In this document: piece by piece, positions 15,211 through 23,391 of the stretch | Layout: each line of letters begins with the position of its first letter | How positions within the stretch are numbered: position 1 is the stretch's first letter | Assembly (NCBI GenBank): GCA_023435265.1 | Contig: JAEYRZ010000007.1 | Span: 1 to 24,149 of the forward strand | Length of the DNA stretch: 24,149 nucleotides | Reading direction: 5' to 3' | Source: Pseudomonadota bacterium | GTDB taxonomy: Bacteria > Desulfobacterota > Desulfobacteria > Desulfobacterales > Desulfosarcinaceae | The notes under the pieces: model-generated | What the model was told of the DNA's origin: nothing | The model's input: only the letters and a program-made list of their open reading frames with translations | Databases searched by the model: none | Made by a program: the position numbers and the translations under genes

Positions 15211-16386
15211 ATGAGCGTGACTACAGTGTATGATGTCATCATCGTCGGCGGTGGGATCATGGGGAGTTCCACCGCTTATTATCTAACCAGAATGCATCCG
15301 GCGCTCAAAGTGGCTGTCGTCGAAAGAGACCCGACATATGCCCGGGCCTCCACCACGCTGTCGATGAGCAACGTCCGAATCCAGTTCAGCTTGAAAGAAA
15401 ACATCCAGATCTCGCAGTTCGCACTCCAGGTGCTGGACAGGTTCCAGGATGAGATGGCCGTCGAGGAGCCGGGGCCGAAGGTGAACTTCCGCCGGGAGGG
15501 CAATCTTTTCCTGGTCACCGAAGAAAATCTGGCCGAAGCGAAACGATCGTTCGAACTGCAGCGCAGTCTGGGCTGTAATATCGAGTGGTGGTCCCCCGAG
15601 CAGATCAAGGAGCAGTACCCGCTCTACGATGTCTCGCGGTTTACCGGCGCCACGTTCGGCCCTGACGACGGGCACTTCGATGCGTACAGCATGCTGATGG
15701 GGTACAAAGCCAAAGCGAGACACCAGGGGGCAGCCTACATTGCCGGCGAGGCCCTCGAGATCCTTTGCGCCGCGGGAAAGGTGAGCGGGATAAGGACTGC
15801 CTCGGGAGAAGAGCTGCAGGCCGGGACGGTGATCAATTGCGGCGGCGCGTGGGCCGCGCAGCTCGCCGAAACGGCAGGGCTCAAGCTGCCGGTGATTCCG
15901 GTCAAGCGCCAGATTTACACGCTCGACACAGCGGTCAAGGCGGAAAGGGCGCTCCCTTTGACGGTGCTTCCCAGCGGGCTCTACTTCCGGACTGAAACCG
16001 GAGGCGTGGTCCTGCTCGGCAAATCGTTGCAGGAAGACCCCGTCGTGTTTGACTTCAGCTGGGACGAACAGCGCTTCGTAGATCTTCTATGGCCCGAACT
16101 GGCCGAGTTCGTACCTGCCTGGGACAGGCTGCGGGTGGTACGCGGGTGGGCCGGCCTTTACGATGTGAGCACACTGGACGGCAATGCCATCATCGGCGAG
16201 TGGCCTGAAATCAAAGGGTTGTATCTGGCCACGGGCTTTTCGGGCCATGGCCTCCAGCAGGGGCCCGCCATTGGCAGGTACCTTTCCGAATCGGTGCTGG
16301 GCGCCGAGCATGCGCTCGACCTTTCGATCTTCGGGCCTGCCAGAATCCTCGAAAACCGACCGCTCGTCGAAGGCGGGATCGTATAA
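15211..16386 (+). CDS. FAD-dependent oxidoreductase, DAO/FOXRED1-like (391 aa)
   Basis: An amino-acid-oxidising flavoenzyme of the DAO family (glycine/sarcosine oxidase and D-amino acid dehydrogenase relatives). The dinucleotide-binding motif is VIIVGGGIMGSS (9-20). The acidic end of beta-2 is VVERDPTYARASTTLSMSNV. The substrate domain has VIPVKRQIYTLDT. The C-terminal flavin motif is GWAGLYDVSTLDGNAIIGEW followed by GLYLATGFSGHGLQQGPAIG, which resembles the FOXRED1 group. The STTLS segment lacks the His-x-x-x of MSOX-type enzymes that carry covalent flavin, so flavin is probably non-covalent. It most likely oxidises a D-, N-methyl- or other secondary amine amino acid. There is no signal peptide; it should act in the cytoplasm or at the inner membrane. 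As the last gene of the cassette it probably handles the compound imported by LivHMGF. Confidence 0.88.
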   Translation: MSVTTVYDVIIVGGGIMGSSTAYYLTRMHPALKVAVVERDPTYARASTTLSMSNVRIQFSLKENIQISQFALQVLDRFQDEMAVEEPGPKVNFRREGNLFLVTEENLAEAKRSFELQRSLGCNIEWWSPEQIKEQYPLYDVSRFTGATFGPDDGHFDAYSMLMGYKAKARHQGAAYIAGEALEILCAAGKVSGIRTASGEELQAGTVINCGGAWAAQLAETAGLKLPVIPVKRQIYTLDTAVKAERALPLTVLPSGLYFRTETGGVVLLGKSLQEDPVVFDFSWDEQRFVDLLWPELAEFVPAWDRLRVVRGWAGLYDVSTLDGNAIIGEWPEIKGLYLATGFSGHGLQQGPAIGRYLSESVLGAEHALDLSIFGPARILENRPLVEGGIV

Positions 16387-16388
16387 GC

Positions 16389-16447
16389 GCCCGCACGGCT
16401 TCCCTCCATCCCGCACGGCTGTCTTCTACGATGTCGGCCGTGCGGGC
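16389..16447. terminator. Bidirectional hairpin with two alternative left arms
   Basis: GCCCGCACGGC (16389-16399) and a second copy CCCGCACGGC (16410-16419) can each pair with the single right arm GCCGTGCGGGC (16437-16447), with 11 and 10 perfect pairs. Both stems lie at the 3' ends of the convergent oxidoreductase and dus genes and overlap the dus stop region. A T-rich stretch follows on + (AATTCTTCT), though not a long run. Confidence 0.6.
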
Positions 16448-17403
16448 AATTCTTCTGCAAAATCGGCGATCAGCCGTTCCGCCTCATTACGGCTGGCCAG
16501 TTGGCGGATGGCCTGGCGGAACCGGCCGGCATGCGGCAGGCCCCTGGCAAACCATGCCAGGCGGCTGCGCAGGATGCGGCAGGCCCGGAACTCGCCAAGG
16601 GCCTCGATCGAGGCCGCGGCATACCGGCGCATGGCGGCGAAGCGCTCCGCGGCAGTGACATCGCGCTCCGGCCGGCCGGCTAGGCGGTCGTTGATCCGCG
16701 CGAAAATGAACGGGTTGCCGATCGCGGCGCGGCCCACCATCACGGCGTCGCAGCCGGTCTCCGCCAGCATGGCCAGTGCGTCTTCAGCCGAAGCCACATC
16801 CCCGTTCCCGATGATCGGAATCGACGCCTGCGACTTCAGGCGGGCGATCAGGCGCCAATCCGCTTTTCCCGAAAACCCCTGGCGCGCCGTGCGCGGATGA
16901 AGGGCGATGGCATCCACGCCGCAATCCTCGGCGATCCGCGCCAGCAGCAGCGCTTGTTCTCCCGACGGGTCCCAACCGGAGCGCAGCTTGATGGTCAACG
17001 GAACGCTGACAGCGGCGCGTACGGCGCTCAGCAAGGCCGCGGCCTTTTCCGGATCCTGCATCAGGGCGGCGCCCGCACCGCTTTTGAGGATCTTGCGCAC
17101 CGAACAGCCGAAGTTGAGATCCACGATGTCGGCCCCGAGTTCGGCCACCCGCTGCGCGGCCGCGGACATGACCGCCGGATCGCTGCCGAAAATCTGGACG
17201 CTCAGCGGCCGTTCCACCGGACTGCTGCGCAAAAGTTCGAGCGTCTTGGCCTGATCGCGCACCAATGCGTTGGCGCTGACCATTTCCGAGTAGACCAGTG
17301 CGCATCCTGCGGACTTGGCCAGGAGGCGCATGGGCAGGTCCGATATGCCCGCCAGGGGCGCGAACACCGTGGGGCCGGCGATTTCAATGGATCCGATGCG
17401 CAT
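16426..17403 (-). CDS. dus: tRNA-dihydrouridine synthase, DusB-like (325 aa)
   Basis: A flavin-dependent enzyme that reduces uridine to dihydrouridine in tRNA. The TIM barrel begins PTVFAPLAGISDLP. DLNFGCSVRKI (about 95-105) carries the catalytic Cys100; the usual Pro after it is Ser here. KLRSGWD, ALHPRTARQGFSGKADW, IPIIGNGDVASAED and VMVGRAAIGNPFIF are the FMN-phosphate and active-site loops of the family. The C-terminal helical tRNA-binding domain is present to the stop. The frame is open upstream to 18111, but that stretch is the shadow of the DUF1848 gene. The start at 17403 (MRIGSIEIAG) is chosen by homology and overlaps the 3' end of the upstream gene by 20 bases, so translation is probably coupled. 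The subtype (DusB versus another bacterial Dus) is not certain. Confidence 0.93.
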   Translation of the reverse strand: MRIGSIEIAGPTVFAPLAGISDLPMRLLAKSAGCALVYSEMVSANALVRDQAKTLELLRSSPVERPLSVQIFGSDPAVMSAAAQRVAELGADIVDLNFGCSVRKILKSGAGAALMQDPEKAAALLSAVRAAVSVPLTIKLRSGWDPSGEQALLLARIAEDCGVDAIALHPRTARQGFSGKADWRLIARLKSQASIPIIGNGDVASAEDALAMLAETGCDAVMVGRAAIGNPFIFARINDRLAGRPERDVTAAERFAAMRRYAAASIEALGEFRACRILRSRLAWFARGLPHAGRFRQAIRQLASRNEAERLIADFAEELPARPTS

Positions 17404-18310
17404 CGTGCACCATTTCCGCGGAGCCGCTTTCGGCCCGCAAACGGCCGTCGCAGGAGGGATTGGCATAGCAGTACAGACAGTCGTGCCGGCAGGGGTGGCG
17501 GTCGTAGCTGCCGATGTCGCGCGAAATGCCGCAGCCGCATCCGGCCGCCGCACGCTGGCCCGGGTCGCGCCGCCGGGAGATGTCGGGCCCGTACAGCGCT
17601 GCCAGACGTTCGGAAGGGATGCAGTGGGCTTCTGCGACCGGACTGAACAAGGGCAGGGCGGCCAGCACTTCCTTCTCGCAGCACAGGCGCAGCCCGAGGC
17701 CCCGGTCCGCCAGCCGGCGCTGCAGCTCGAGCGTGCACTCGATTTTTTGCGGCAGGGGCGGATCGAACAGTTCCAGGCCGGAAGCGGTCTTGAGCCGCCT
17801 GCGGACCTTGCCGTACAGATCGGCGAAACTGGAGACACAGCTCGTAAGCCCCGCCTCTGCGGCGGCTGCGGCGATCTGGTCGAAGCAGGCCAGATTGGTC
17901 TCAACCTGCCCGTCCGGCGACCGGAAGTGGCAAATCGGATCGAAGCGCCACTGGACGCAGGCCGGTCCGTAGCGGCGGCACAGTTCGGCCAGTTGGGCCA
18001 GCCGCGCGCCAAGGGCGGGAACGCGCGGTTCCAGCACCGGGTGCGGCGAATTGATCGTGAAGTTGAAAAAAAGGCCGTACCCCTGTTGCGCCAGTTTTTC
18101 CCCGTACCCATTTTTGAGGAACGCGCCGAAATCCTTGGAGTTGAAGACGATCGAATGCACCTGCTCCGGTCCGGCGGGCACGCGGGTGGTCCGCCGGCTG
18201 TAGGGATTGTCGACCTCGAAGAAGCCCTGGCGGACGCCGCTCATGAACCACGGCATGTAAAAGGCGGGGATGTCGGTGCGACGGGATGCCGAAAGAACGA
18301 TGCGAGCCAA
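17384..18310 (-). CDS. DUF1848 family protein with C-terminal CX3CX2C motif (308 aa)
   Basis: The protein opens VLSASRRTDIPAFYMPWF, the hallmark of DUF1848, and continues with YSRRTTRVPAGPEQVHSIVF and FTINSPHPVLEP. Near the end, CGCGISRDIGSY is followed by CRHDCLYCYANP, a CX3CX2C motif (Cys274, Cys278, Cys281) like that of radical SAM proteins but at the C-terminus. A role in binding a cluster is possible but unproven, and I know of no established reaction. The start is TTG at 18310, supported by AAAGGA 6 nt upstream and by the start of conserved sequence. It begins one base after the stop of the small upstream gene and overlaps the dus gene at the other end, so the three form a tight operon. 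Confidence 0.88.
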   Translation of the reverse strand: MARIVLSASRRTDIPAFYMPWFMSGVRQGFFEVDNPYSRRTTRVPAGPEQVHSIVFNSKDFGAFLKNGYGEKLAQQGYGLFFNFTINSPHPVLEPRVPALGARLAQLAELCRRYGPACVQWRFDPICHFRSPDGQVETNLACFDQIAAAAAEAGLTSCVSSFADLYGKVRRRLKTASGLELFDPPLPQKIECTLELQRRLADRGLGLRLCCEKEVLAALPLFSPVAEAHCIPSERLAALYGPDISRRRDPGQRAAAGCGCGISRDIGSYDRHPCRHDCLYCYANPSCDGRLRAESGSAEMVHDAHRIH

Positions 18311-18311
18311 A

Positions 18312-18647
18312 CTAATCCTTTTTCTTCAATTCCGCGAGCGAGATGACCTTGCCCTTGGCCGGGGCGGGCGCCGCCGGTGATTCTTCCGGGAGATCATCCT
18401 CGTCGTCATCTTCTTCAGGGCAGACGATCCGTTCCAGGCGCATCTTCTTCCCGTTCATGGTGAACGTCTCGCCATCGATATAGACATCGCGCAGGATCCA
18501 GGTGACCACCTGAAGGGGAACTTGAAGCAAAAGCAGCTTCACGTGGTACCAGCCGCGCTTGACATCCGGGTCGATCGACTCGATGCGGGCGTAGCTGAGC
18601 GGCGCTTCTTCAAAGTGGATCAGGACGATGTCGTTTTCGGTGGTCAT
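18312..18647 (-). CDS. Small conserved-looking protein with acidic tail (111 aa)
   Basis: Residues 1-75 look like a compact beta-rich domain: ENDIVLIHFEEAPLSYARIESI, then KRGWYHVKLLLLQVPLQVVTWIL and GETFTMNGKKMRLERI. Then comes a very acidic stretch (CPEEDDDEDDLPEE), an Ala/Pro linker (SPAAPAPAKGK), and a basic end. The residues VVTWILRDVYIDGETF also suggest an SH3-like or S1-like strand order, but I recognise no named family. It has a clear AAAGGA ribosome site 7 nt before the ATG at 18647. One base separates it from the DUF1848 gene. It is probably cytoplasmic. A role in RNA handling is suggested only by its neighbour dus. Confidence 0.75.
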   Translation of the reverse strand: MTTENDIVLIHFEEAPLSYARIESIDPDVKRGWYHVKLLLLQVPLQVVTWILRDVYIDGETFTMNGKKMRLERIVCPEEDDDEDDLPEESPAAPAPAKGKVISLAELKKKD

Positions 18648-18676
18648 GGGATGTTCCTTTCAAATCGGCGACCGGA

Positions 18677-18705
18677 ATGATGGCATAAAGCCCCGGCAAT
18701 GTAAA
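18677..18705 (-). promoter_or_regulatory. Putative promoter of the small protein-DUF1848-dus operon
   Basis: On the minus strand TTTACA (18705-18700, 5 of 6) and CATCAT (18682-18677, 4 of 6) are 17 bases apart, and a TG lies one base before the -10, an extended -10 pattern. It lies 30 bases before the ATG at 18647. Confidence 0.45.
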
Positions 18706-18742
18706 GCGGCGCGGGGGGCCGGCGCAGGGCCCGTCGGGGTCT

Positions 18743-18760
18743 GTGTATATACCTTTACAC
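18743..18760. promoter_or_regulatory. Palindrome upstream of the dus operon promoter
   Basis: GTGTA (18743-18747) and TACAC (18756-18760) form a 5-8-5 inverted repeat about 40 bases upstream of the predicted -35 at 18700-18705. It may be an operator. No regulator can be named. Confidence 0.3.
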
Positions 18761-18769
18761 TGGGATCGG

Positions 18770-18889
18770 TCGGGGTCGGATTCGGGGTCGCTATCGGTAT
18801 CGCAACGCGACACCAAAATGCAAGCCCTCTTAACCTGGCACTACCGGCGGGCTGTTCGATACCGATTCCGATACCGATACCGACCCCGA
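18770..18889. repeat. Inverted repeat made of hexamer tandem units
   Basis: The left arm (18770-18802) is built of TCGGGG, TCGGAT, TCGGGG, TCGCTA, TCGGTA-type hexamers. The right arm (18857-18889) is built of GATACC, GATTCC, GATACC, GATACC, GACCCC units. The arms are reverse complements at 27 of 33 positions, with the first 10 and last 9 positions paired without mismatch and a 54-base loop. Short GATACC-like tandem hexamers are intergenic in several deltaproteobacterial genomes, from memory. Confidence 0.7.
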
Positions 18890-19059
18890 AAATTGGCGGG
18901 CAATTGCCAAAGCAGCGCGTGGCGATATGAATAAAAATTCATTTTCATAATGATGCTCCCGCAGCTTGTAGAAAGCGGGGTTCATAAGAGGCTCAAAAGT
19001 TATTATAAATAAAAATAACGATAACATATTAAGCAATCCAGGATTCGCAGGATAAACGC

Positions 19060-19089
19060 TTGACAGCGCGGCCGGCGTTTTGGTAGGGG
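19060..19089 (+). promoter_or_regulatory. Putative fadN-fadA promoter
   Basis: Consensus TTGACA at 19060-19065 is followed after 18 bases by TAGGGG (19084-19089), a poor -10. Transcription would start near 19096, inside the palindrome at 19090-19107. The -35 is convincing; the -10 is weak, so the pair is tentative. Confidence 0.45.
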
Positions 19090-19107
19090 TGAATGAGTAT
19101 TCATTCA
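19090..19107. promoter_or_regulatory. FadR-type (TetR family) operator of fadN-fadA
   Basis: TGAATGA-GTAT-TCATTCA is a perfect 7-4-7 palindrome. It matches 17 of 18 positions of the Bacillus subtilis FadR box (TGAATGAMTANTCATTCA, as I remember it), the operator of a TetR-family repressor released by long-chain acyl-CoA. It overlaps the predicted transcription start of the fad genes. The regulator gene itself is not in the window. Confidence 0.75.
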
Positions 19108-19140
19108 TGTCAATGGCAGGACAATCCGCAAGGGGGGACT

Positions 19141-21543
19141 ATGAGAAAAATCAGACAAGCAGCAGTGATCGGCTCGGGGGTCATGGGCGGCGGGATCGCG
19201 GCGCTTCTGGCCTCGGCCGGGATCAAGACGCTGTTGCTGGACATCGTGCCCAACAATCTTTCGGCCGAGGAACGGAACAAGCCCGCGGCGCGCAACCGCA
19301 TCGTGCAGGCCGGCTTGAAGGCGGTGCGCAATGCGAACCCGCCGCTGCTGATGCACCCGCGGGACATCGAGCGCATCGCAATCGGCAACCTCGAGGACGA
19401 CATCGAGAAACTCGCCCACTGCGACTGGATCGTGGAAGTGGTGGTCGAAAATCTCAAGGTCAAGCAGGCGCTCTTCAAGCGCATCGAACCTTTGCGCAAG
19501 GCCGATGCCATCGTCTCCACCAACACCTCCGGCATCCCCCTCAAAGATATCGGCAGCGGACTCGGCGCCGAATTCCGACGGCATTTCCTGGGCACCCATT
19601 TCTTCAACCCCGTGCGCTACATGAAGCTCCTGGAGATCATTCCGGGCGAAGAGACCCTGCCCGAGATTCTCGATTTCATGTCCGACTTCGGCGAACGCGT
19701 TCTGGGCAAGGGCATCGTCCGCGCCAAGGACACGCCCAACTTCGTGGGCAACCGCATCGGCGTGCACGGCATGGTGCGCACCATGCAGCTGATGGAACAG
19801 GAGGGGATGAGCATCGCCGAGGTGGACGCGCTGTTCGGTCCGGTCCTGGGCAGACCCAAGACCGCCATGTTCAAGACGGCCGATCTGGTCGGGCTCGACG
19901 TGCTGGCGCACGTGGCGCGCAACACCTACGAGCTGGTCACCGAAGACGAATTCCGGGAGCACTTCAAGCTTCCCGGTTATTTTCTGACGATGGTCGAAAA
20001 AGGCCTTCTGGGCAAGAAGAAGCAGGCCGGCTTCTACAAAACCGACCTGACCCCCGAGTGGCAGAAGATCCGCAAGGTCATCGACCCCCAGACCTTGGAG
20101 TACCATGAATACGGCCAGCCCGATCTGCCCAGCCTGGCTGCGGCCAGGAAGGCACGCACCCTGCCGGAGAAGATGCAGGCCCTGGTTTTCGGCGAAGACA
20201 AGGGCGCGAAGTTCGCCTGGCAGGCCGTCACCGACAACCTGATCTACGCCGCCAACCGCGTCGGTGAAATCGCCGATACGATCGTCGAAATCGACAATGC
20301 CATGAAATGGGGCTTCAATTTCGAGATGGGCCCCTTCGAGACCTGGGACGCCCTGGGATTCGAACGCACCCTGAAGCGCATGCAGCAGGAAGGCCGCGCC
20401 GTGCCCCCGGCGGTTGCCCAAATGCTGGCCGACGGCCACACGGCGTTCTACAAAACGGAAAAGGGGCAGCGCTTCTTCTACGACTTCAAAGCGCGCGCCT
20501 ACCGCCCGATCGAACGCAACGCCACCGTGATCTCGCTGGCCGCGCTCAAGGCCGCCGGGAAGAAGGTGTTCGAAAACGCATCGGCCGCGCTGGTCGACCT
20601 GGGGAACGGCGTATACTGCTATGAGTTCCACACCAAGATGAACGCGCTCAACGGCGAGATCCTGGAGGGCTACAACCAGGCGCTCGACTACGTCGACGCC
20701 AACGGCGTCGGCCTGGTGATCGGCAACCAGGCCGGCGGCATGCCGGGCGCCTTTTCAGCAGGCGCGGACCTTTACGGCATACGTCAGCTGGTCGAACAGA
20801 AGCGTTTCGACGCCATCGAAGATCTGGTCAAAGGCATGCAGCAGACGATCCAGCGGGCGCGCTACGCCTCTTTCCCGGTGGTTGCGGCGCCGTTCGGGCT
20901 GGCCCTCGGCGGCGGGTGCGAAGTGTGTCTGGGCGCCGACCGCATCGTGGCGCACGCAGAATTGTACATGGGCCTGGTGGAGATCGGCGTCGGCCTTGTG
21001 CCGGCCGGAGGCGGCTGCACCAATCTCTGGAAGAAAATGATCCATACCCTTCCCGAAGGCGTCACCGAGATGGACTGGGGAAAATTCTTCGTTCCCACGT
21101 TCATGACCATCGCCATGGCCAAAGTCTCCAACTCCGCCGCCGACGCGCGGGCCGCCGGGTTCCTGGACGGCCGCGACCGCATCGTCTTCAACCGCGACTA
21201 CCTCATCGGCGAAGCAAAGCAGGAGGTCCTGCGCATGGCCGCGGACGGCTATGCGCCGCCGGTCAAACGCCCCATACCGGTGATCGGCCAGGCCGGCCAG
21301 GGCATGATCCAGGCGGAACTCTTCAATATGCGTTCGGCCAAATTCATCAGTGCCTACGATGCCTTCCTGGCCGGCCGCGTGGCCTGGGTCATCAGCGGCG
21401 GCGAGGCGCGCACGGGCGCGCTGATGGATGAAGAGGGCATCCTGGCTCGCGAGCGCCAGGTCTTCCTGGAACTTCTGCAGCAGGAGAAGACCCTGGCGCG
21501 CATCGATCACATGCTCAAGACCGGCAAGCCCCTGCGCAATTGA
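19141..21543 (+). CDS. fadN: FadN-type 3-hydroxyacyl-CoA dehydrogenase/enoyl-CoA hydratase (800 aa)
   Basis: A fused beta-oxidation enzyme that hydrates enoyl-CoA and oxidises the 3-hydroxyacyl-CoA to 3-ketoacyl-CoA with NAD. The order is dehydrogenase first, hydratase last, as in Bacillus FadN (about 789 residues) and opposite to E. coli FadB. The NAD-binding motif is GSGVMGGGIA (11-20). GTHFFNPVRYMKLLEII contains catalytic His153. The C-terminal crotonase domain has the oxyanion segment GGMPGAFSAGADL and the two catalytic glutamates Glu594 (GGGCEV) and Glu614 (GLVEIGVGLVPAGGG), 20 residues apart as in other hydratases. ATG 19141 is chosen because AAGGGGGGAC precedes it; the frame extension to 19093 runs through the operator. 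It is followed after 33 bases by fadA, and the pair makes a complete hydratase-dehydrogenase-thiolase unit. Cytoplasmic. Confidence 0.95.
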   Translation: MRKIRQAAVIGSGVMGGGIAALLASAGIKTLLLDIVPNNLSAEERNKPAARNRIVQAGLKAVRNANPPLLMHPRDIERIAIGNLEDDIEKLAHCDWIVEVVVENLKVKQALFKRIEPLRKADAIVSTNTSGIPLKDIGSGLGAEFRRHFLGTHFFNPVRYMKLLEIIPGEETLPEILDFMSDFGERVLGKGIVRAKDTPNFVGNRIGVHGMVRTMQLMEQEGMSIAEVDALFGPVLGRPKTAMFKTADLVGLDVLAHVARNTYELVTEDEFREHFKLPGYFLTMVEKGLLGKKKQAGFYKTDLTPEWQKIRKVIDPQTLEYHEYGQPDLPSLAAARKARTLPEKMQALVFGEDKGAKFAWQAVTDNLIYAANRVGEIADTIVEIDNAMKWGFNFEMGPFETWDALGFERTLKRMQQEGRAVPPAVAQMLADGHTAFYKTEKGQRFFYDFKARAYRPIERNATVISLAALKAAGKKVFENASAALVDLGNGVYCYEFHTKMNALNGEILEGYNQALDYVDANGVGLVIGNQAGGMPGAFSAGADLYGIRQLVEQKRFDAIEDLVKGMQQTIQRARYASFPVVAAPFGLALGGGCEVCLGADRIVAHAELYMGLVEIGVGLVPAGGGCTNLWKKMIHTLPEGVTEMDWGKFFVPTFMTIAMAKVSNSAADARAAGFLDGRDRIVFNRDYLIGEAKQEVLRMAADGYAPPVKRPIPVIGQAGQGMIQAELFNMRSAKFISAYDAFLAGRVAWVISGGEARTGALMDEEGILARERQVFLELLQQEKTLARIDHMLKTGKPLRN

Positions 21544-21576
21544 TGCAGCGGTTTCGCTTTGAATCGGAGGGAACTC

Positions 21577-22761
<1,185 letters not shown>

Positions 22762-22781
22762 AAAAACTTCAATCTTCCATG

Positions 22782-22809
22782 GGCCACGCTTCGGCGTGGC
22801 CTTTTTTTT
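22782..22809 (+). terminator. Intrinsic terminator of fadN-fadA
   Basis: GGCCACGC-TTCG-GCGTGGCC (22782-22801) is a perfect 8-bp stem with a UUCG tetraloop, directly followed by eight T residues (22802-22809). This is a textbook rho-independent terminator 20 bases past the fadA stop. Confidence 0.95.
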
Positions 22810-22864
22810 GAGGCCGGGCCGCTTGCCCTCTTCTGCTGCGTTCTTAGACTAAAAACCGGAATGC

Positions 22865-22885
22865 ACGGCGGTCCAGTGCCGCCGT
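22865..22885 (+). repeat. Hairpin in the leader of the VOC gene
   Basis: ACGGCGG (22865-22871) pairs with CCGCCGT (22879-22885) across a 7-nt loop, ending 30 bases before the ATG at 22916 and about 15 before the ribosome site. It may stabilise the mRNA 5' end. Confidence 0.4.
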
Positions 22886-22915
22886 TGCCGAACGTCATCG
22901 CAGAGGAGATCGCTT

Positions 22916-23368
22916 ATGGTCGCAAACCCTCCCGAAAATATGCCGCGTATTTCACCGTATCTGCACTATCGCGATCCGGGTGCCGCCATCAAGTGGCTGG
23001 AAAAGGCCTTCGGACTCGAGGTGCGCTTCAGTATGCCGGATAAAAAAGGAAGCATCATGCACGCCGAAATGACCTATCAGGACGGGGTCGTCATGCTCGG
23101 TCCGGCAGCCCCGCAGTACGGAAACAAGAGCCCGCTGGACCTGGACGGGATCGTCAGCCAGGGGCTTTATATCTACGTGGACGACGTGGATGCCCATTAC
23201 CGCCGGGCAAAGGAAGCCGGCGCTAAAATCCAGATGGAATTGGAAGACATGTTCTGGGGTGACCGCATGTACTCCGCCGCCGACCTGGAAGGCCATCACT
23301 GGAGCTTTGCCCAGCACGTGAAAGAGGTCCCGCCCGAAGAGATGCAGCCGCCCGAAGAGTGGGGATAG
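22916..23368 (+). CDS. VOC-superfamily protein, PhnB/glyoxalase-like (150 aa)
   Basis: A single VOC (vicinal oxygen chelate) fold. It opens ISPYLHYRDPGAAIKWLEKAFGLEV, the usual first beta-alpha-beta unit, continues with IMHAEMTYQDGVVMLGPAAP, and repeats the fold with LYIYVDDVDAHYRRAKEAGAKIQMELEDMFWGDRMYSAADLEGHHWSF. His in IMHAEM and Glu in the second half (DLEGHHW) are candidates for a metal site. The family includes PhnB-type 'demethylase-like' proteins, glyoxalases and antibiotic-resistance proteins; this branch is generally of unknown reaction. There is no signal peptide. The ribosome site GAGGAG is 7 nt before the ATG. It appears to be a single-gene unit between two terminators. Confidence 0.87.
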   Translation: MVANPPENMPRISPYLHYRDPGAAIKWLEKAFGLEVRFSMPDKKGSIMHAEMTYQDGVVMLGPAAPQYGNKSPLDLDGIVSQGLYIYVDDVDAHYRRAKEAGAKIQMELEDMFWGDRMYSAADLEGHHWSFAQHVKEVPPEEMQPPEEWG

Positions 23369-23391
23369 GGAATTGAAGTGAGAAGTAAAAA

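Larger units (their letters stand above)
18648..19140. other. Divergent regulatory and repeat-rich gap
   Basis: These 493 bases separate the dus operon (-) from fadN (+). From left to right they hold the dus-operon promoter, a 5-8-5 palindrome, a long hexamer-based inverted repeat (18770-18889), a small inverted repeat of CCCGC/GCGGG (about 18960-18978), an AT-rich stretch with GTTATT/AATAAC (18999-19019), and the fadN promoter and operator (19060-19107). The frames that cross it, including a minus frame at 18830-19108, translate to low-complexity or unlikely sequence and are not called. Confidence 0.6.

Noticed and set aside
16426..18111. A 561-codon open frame joining dus to upstream sequence, suggesting a fusion protein.
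   Set aside because: The first 236 codons are the out-of-frame shadow of the DUF1848 gene (Arg/Pro/Ser/Cys-rich) and the Dus fold starts at codon 237.
18830..19108. A 92-codon minus frame starting in the fad operator.
   Set aside because: It translates repeat and AT-rich sequence; the ATG is part of the palindrome and no ribosome site precedes it.
19105..20631. A 508-codon minus frame antisense to fadN.
   Set aside because: Same shadow effect from GC-rich coding sequence; no domain and no ribosome site.
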